Assembly (NCBI GenBank): GCA_015711895.1
Contig: JACVJH010000060.1
Span: forward strand, 1-9,888
Reading direction: 5' to 3'
Length of the DNA: 9,888 nt
Origin: Candidatus Solincola tengchongensis
GTDB taxonomy: Bacteria; Actinomycetota; Geothermincolia; Geothermincolales; RBG-13-55-18
The notes under the pieces are model-generated. The model searched no databases. It worked only from the letters and a program-made list of their open reading frames with translations, and was not told the origin of the DNA. Position numbers and translations under genes: made by a program. This document shows positions 7,581 through 9,888 of this stretch, in pieces. Within the stretch, counting starts at the first letter, position 1. The number at the start of each line of letters is the position of its first letter.

Positions 7581-7697
7581 AAACCCAGAGTTCCGGCAGA
7601 TGATTCCCCGCCCCAACCTCGTGGAGCGTGGACCTTAAAGGGCTTCTCGGGGGGGTCTTCATCCGCCCGGCGTGACGTCCTCGTGCGTTTATCCTCA

Positions 7698-7703
7698 ATT
7701 ATA
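7698..7703 (-). promoter_or_regulatory. Candidate -10 box for aroF
   Basis: A perfect TATAAT on the minus strand (plus-strand ATTATA), embedded in otherwise GC-rich sequence, lies about 178 bp upstream of the aroF start. The hexamer 17 nt upstream (GTGCAG) is a poor -35, and a TTGCCC lies 23 nt upstream, too far for a standard sigma-70 spacing. The predicted start of transcription is around 7691. It would separate aroF-tyrA-aroA from the ligase-aroH pair. Confidence 0.4.
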
Positions 7704-7839
7704 GGGGCGGGGGGCCGTTACTGCACGGGCAACAACCTCGGTCACCTGACCGGCGTCCTCATGGGTTGCTTGGAACGGTCTTCGATCCCCCTTCTTGGAC
7801 TCTTGAACCGGGCGTCGTCACCGTGATCCCAAGCTGCTC

Positions 7840-8202
7840 TCACTCCGGTAGGTCGGTCCTCAACTGCCGCGCCCCCTCCAGGTAGGGATGGCGGAGCTCG
7901 TGAGGATGCTTCCGGGTGTAGAAATGCATGAGAACCCTGATGCAGCGCGGCGTCCCGTCGACTATGGAAAGCTCCCTGGCGCACAGTAGGGGCACGTGGG
8001 TGAGGCCGATGTGGCGGGCCGCGGCGGCCGGAAACTCGGCGGTGAGGTCCTCCGTGGCGGTGAAGATGACGTCCACGATGTCCTCCGGGCGTATGTCGTT
8101 GCGCTTGATCATCTCCCGGAGTAGCTGCGCCGTCCTCTCCACGATCTCCTCTTTGGTGTTCTCCCGACAGAGGATGGCTCCCCTCAAGGCTCGCAGCTGC
8201 AT
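7840..8202 (-). CDS. aroH: Chorismate mutase, AroH class
   Basis: 120 residues (Bacillus subtilis AroH has 127). It rearranges chorismate to prephenate as a trimer with active sites at subunit interfaces. It aligns clearly with B. subtilis AroH: R7 (LRALRGA), R63, C74, E77 (CAREL), R89 (CIRVLM) and Y107 (LRHPYLE) correspond to Arg7, Arg63, Cys75, Glu78, Arg90 and Tyr108, so the active site is complete. FTATEDLTAEFPA (47-59) is the family signature. The protein belongs to the stand-alone AroH fold rather than the more common AroQ type and has no regulatory domain. The ATG at 8202 follows an excellent AAAGGAGGAGG. It lies 79 bp after the ligase-like gene and feeds prephenate to TyrA, encoded two genes downstream. 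Confidence 0.96.
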   Translation of the reverse strand: MQLRALRGAILCRENTKEEIVERTAQLLREMIKRNDIRPEDIVDVIFTATEDLTAEFPAAAARHIGLTHVPLLCARELSIVDGTPRCIRVLMHFYTRKHPHELRHPYLEGARQLRTDLPE

Positions 8203-8281
8203 GTCCTCCTCCTTTGGCCTCGGTCCACAAAGTCTAACATCTCTACATCGCCGCTCACATCCGGCTCTTCCCGATCACGCG

Positions 8282-9888
8282 CTACTTGTGGCCGGACAAC
8301 TCTTCCACCACGTGCAGTTCGCGTATCCTCTTGTAGCGCGCCAGGCGCCGGTTCGCGTAATCCAGCAACTCCCCCGGCTCCGCCGATTCTCCCGCCTTAA
8401 GCTGCACGTAGGCCACCGGCACTTCGCCGTAACGGGCGTCCCGCTTCCCCACCACCACGGCCCCGGCCACGGCATGGTGGCCGCGGAGCACCTCCTCGAG
8501 CTCTCGCGGGAACACGTTGAACCCCTTGCATATGAGCATGTCCTTCTTGCGGCCCACCAGGTAGAGGTATCCATCCCCGTCCATCCTCCCGAGATCGCCG
8601 GTATATAACCATCCGTCCCGGAAGACGCGCGCCGTCTCCTCCGGTTTCCTCCAGTAACCGGGCGTGACCTGAGGTCCCCTGACCAGTATCTCCCCCGTCT
8701 CCCCCTCCTTCACCGGAGTCCTTCCGTCCAGCGGGTCCACCAGGCGGATCTCCGTGTCCGGAAGGGGGAGCCCCACCGACCCCGGGCGCACGCGCTGGCG
8801 CGAGGGTGGGTTTGCGGTGCACCCCATGGTGCATTCCGTGAGCCCGTAACCCTCGCAGACCACGCCTGGGATGCGCCGCATCAGCCGGCGCAGGAGCTGC
8901 GGCTCCAGTGGCGCGGCGCCGGAGACCACCAGCCGGATGCCTTCCAAGTTCTTCCTGTTGAACCCGGGGCATTCCATGAGGGGGACGAAGAGCTGGGGAG
9001 GCCCCCCGAAACCCGTTGCGCCGTACTTCCCGATGTCCAGTAGGTACTGTTCGGGATCGAAGCGGGCGGAGACGATCATCGTCCACCCGTTCATGACCTG
9101 GATGTTGAAGAAGGCCACGATGCCCATCACGTGCGTCCAGGGGACGACGATGAGCGAGACCTCGGCTCCTCTCCGCATGACGTGGTCCTCCGGGCGGCCT
9201 CCGGGTGACCGTCTAACCACCAACCTCCCTTTCCTCCAGGACACCTCTCCGCCCAGGAACCATTGAGCGAACTGGCAGCAATTGGAAACCACGTTGTAGT
9301 GGGTGGTCATGACCCCCAGTTCCCTTCCCGCCACTCCCCCGGTATAGACTATGTGCGCCAGGTCCTTCTTCACATCGAAGGTGATGTCCGGGGGCTCCTC
9401 GGGATAGTAGGAGAGCAGCTCCGAGAAGTCCACGGCCTGCGGAGGAATGGCCGTCTGGCGCAGTGGTTTCACGGGCCTAGACACCCGCGGATAGCAATCC
9501 GCCAGGCTGGTAAGGATCACTCGGCGCACCGGGGTGCGGGGTAGTATCCGGCGGGGCATACGGAAGGTCATGTCCAGGCCCAGGTAGGTCTGCACCGCCG
9601 CATCCCGGAGCTGAAAGAGCAGCTCCCGCTCGGAGAGCAGGTGGTCGAGGGGCACGAAGACCGCGCCGGCCTTCAGCAAGCCGTAATAGGCCACCGCGAA
9701 CTGCGGGCAGTTGGGAAGGTGTATGCCCACCCGGTCTCCCTTGTGCACTCCCATGTCGGCCAGCGCGGCGGCGAAGCGGTCGGAGAGGAGGTCGAGCTCC
9801 CGGAAGGTCAACTCCATACCCCCGAACACCAGGGCGTTCCTGCCCGGCCACTGGGCCGCCGAGGAACGGAGCATCTGGAAGACGGGGA
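8282..9888 (-). CDS. AMP-binding acyl-CoA synthetase-like protein, 5' end outside the window
   Basis: The reading frame stays open through the right edge (PVFQ precedes the first in-window ATG at 9874), so the start probably lies beyond base 9888. From that ATG 530 residues are visible. Family members activate carboxylates with ATP and load them onto CoA. Intact motifs are EGYGLTE (341-347), YTGDLG (424-429) and the hinge/C-lobe GRKKDMLICKGFNVFPRELE (441-460). The phosphate-binding loop, usually (S/T)GTTGxPKG, reads TGGVAGRELG (178-187): both Thr and the Pro-Lys are lost. About 25 extra basic residues (around 211-238) precede the PWTH motif. The C-terminus stops at EELSGHK, short of the usual GK catalytic-lysine segment. 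Substrate unknown: a fatty or aryl acid ligase of reduced or altered activity is possible. It is followed 79 bp later by aroH, perhaps cotranscribed. Confidence 0.85.
   Translation of the reverse strand, partial: PVFQMLRSSAAQWPGRNALVFGGMELTFRELDLLSDRFAAALADMGVHKGDRVGIHLPNCPQFAVAYYGLLKAGAVFVPLDHLLSERELLFQLRDAAVQTYLGLDMTFRMPRRILPRTPVRRVILTSLADCYPRVSRPVKPLRQTAIPPQAVDFSELLSYYPEEPPDITFDVKKDLAHIVYTGGVAGRELGVMTTHYNVVSNCCQFAQWFLGGEVSWRKGRLVVRRSPGGRPEDHVMRRGAEVSLIVVPWTHVMGIVAFFNIQVMNGWTMIVSARFDPEQYLLDIGKYGATGFGGPPQLFVPLMECPGFNRKNLEGIRLVVSGAAPLEPQLLRRLMRRIPGVVCEGYGLTECTMGCTANPPSRQRVRPGSVGLPLPDTEIRLVDPLDGRTPVKEGETGEILVRGPQVTPGYWRKPEETARVFRDGWLYTGDLGRMDGDGYLYLVGRKKDMLICKGFNVFPRELEEVLRGHHAVAGAVVVGKRDARYGEVPVAYVQLKAGESAEPGELLDYANRRLARYKRIRELHVVEELSGHK

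Larger units (their letters stand above)
7521..7839 (-). promoter_or_regulatory. 319-bp intergenic region and aroF leader
   Basis: This gap between aroH and aroF holds no convincing gene. It contains a perfect TATAAT, a leader of about 170 nt and a GC-rich hairpin (7560-7580) before the aroF ribosome site. I looked for a T-box (AGGGTGGNACCGCG) and saw none. A minus-strand frame starting at an ATG at 7663 includes a W-V-W stretch just before the hairpin, but it has no good ribosome site and runs on into aroF. Confidence 0.5.

Noticed and set aside
7770..7820. tRNA-like T-arm (GGTTCAAGAGTCC) on the minus strand downstream of aroH.
   Set aside because: The flanking five-base stem does not pair and no acceptor, D or anticodon arm can be built around it.
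7742..8230. Minus-strand ORF overlapping aroH in another frame.
   Set aside because: Shadow frame of aroH, which matches the chorismate mutase active site residue by residue.

Overview
This is a GC-rich bacterial window (60-base samples I counted gave about 58-60% GC in the histidine kinase and about 67% in aroA). Genes are densely packed and nearly all lie on the minus strand. The gene types suggest a Gram-positive-type lineage: a CheC/CheD adaptation pair, a class II EPSP synthase, a Thermotoga-like DAHP synthase and a Bacillus-type AroH chorismate mutase. A deep-branching Actinobacteriota or a high-GC Firmicute would fit, but I cannot decide the phylum from the window. No mobile element, CRISPR array, tRNA or rRNA was seen.

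Left block (1-1790, minus strand): cheC, cheD and cheY in that transcription order. All key residues are intact, namely two CheC phosphatase motifs, the CheD Cys/His/Thr triad and the CheY phospho-acceptor Asp. Together they would form the CheC-CheD-CheY-P feedback loop of chemotaxis or a related motility system; no CheA or receptor gene lies in the window. A plus-strand terminator-like hairpin near base 10 suggests a convergent gene ending just outside the left edge.

Middle (about 1791-3847): a divergent, structured intergenic region of about 0.3 kb is followed by one plus-strand gene. It encodes a soluble PAS-GAF-HisKA-HATPase sensor histidine kinase with no response regulator of its own beside it. 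It converges on aroA.

Right block (3848-9888, minus strand): a partial AMP-binding acyl-CoA synthetase-like gene running off the right edge, then aroH (chorismate mutase), aroF (DAHP synthase), tyrA (prephenate dehydrogenase with an ACT domain) and aroA (EPSP synthase). The four aro genes cover entry into the shikimate pathway, its penultimate step, and the chorismate-to-tyrosine branch. Regulatory domains on AroF (N-terminal ferredoxin-like) and TyrA (C-terminal ACT) point to end-product feedback. A perfect TATAAT and a roughly 170-nt leader with a GC-rich hairpin precede aroF, so aroF-tyrA-aroA may have its own promoter.

Most of the window is conventional. The points most worth a second look are the alanine in the EPSP synthase active site that predicts low glyphosate sensitivity, the acyl-CoA synthetase homologue with a degraded phosphate-binding loop and a clipped C-terminus (a GK motif lies in frame just past its stop), the structured leaders of cheC and aroF, and the lone histidine kinase divergent from cheC-cheD-cheY. 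I found no convincing evidence of a wholly new system.
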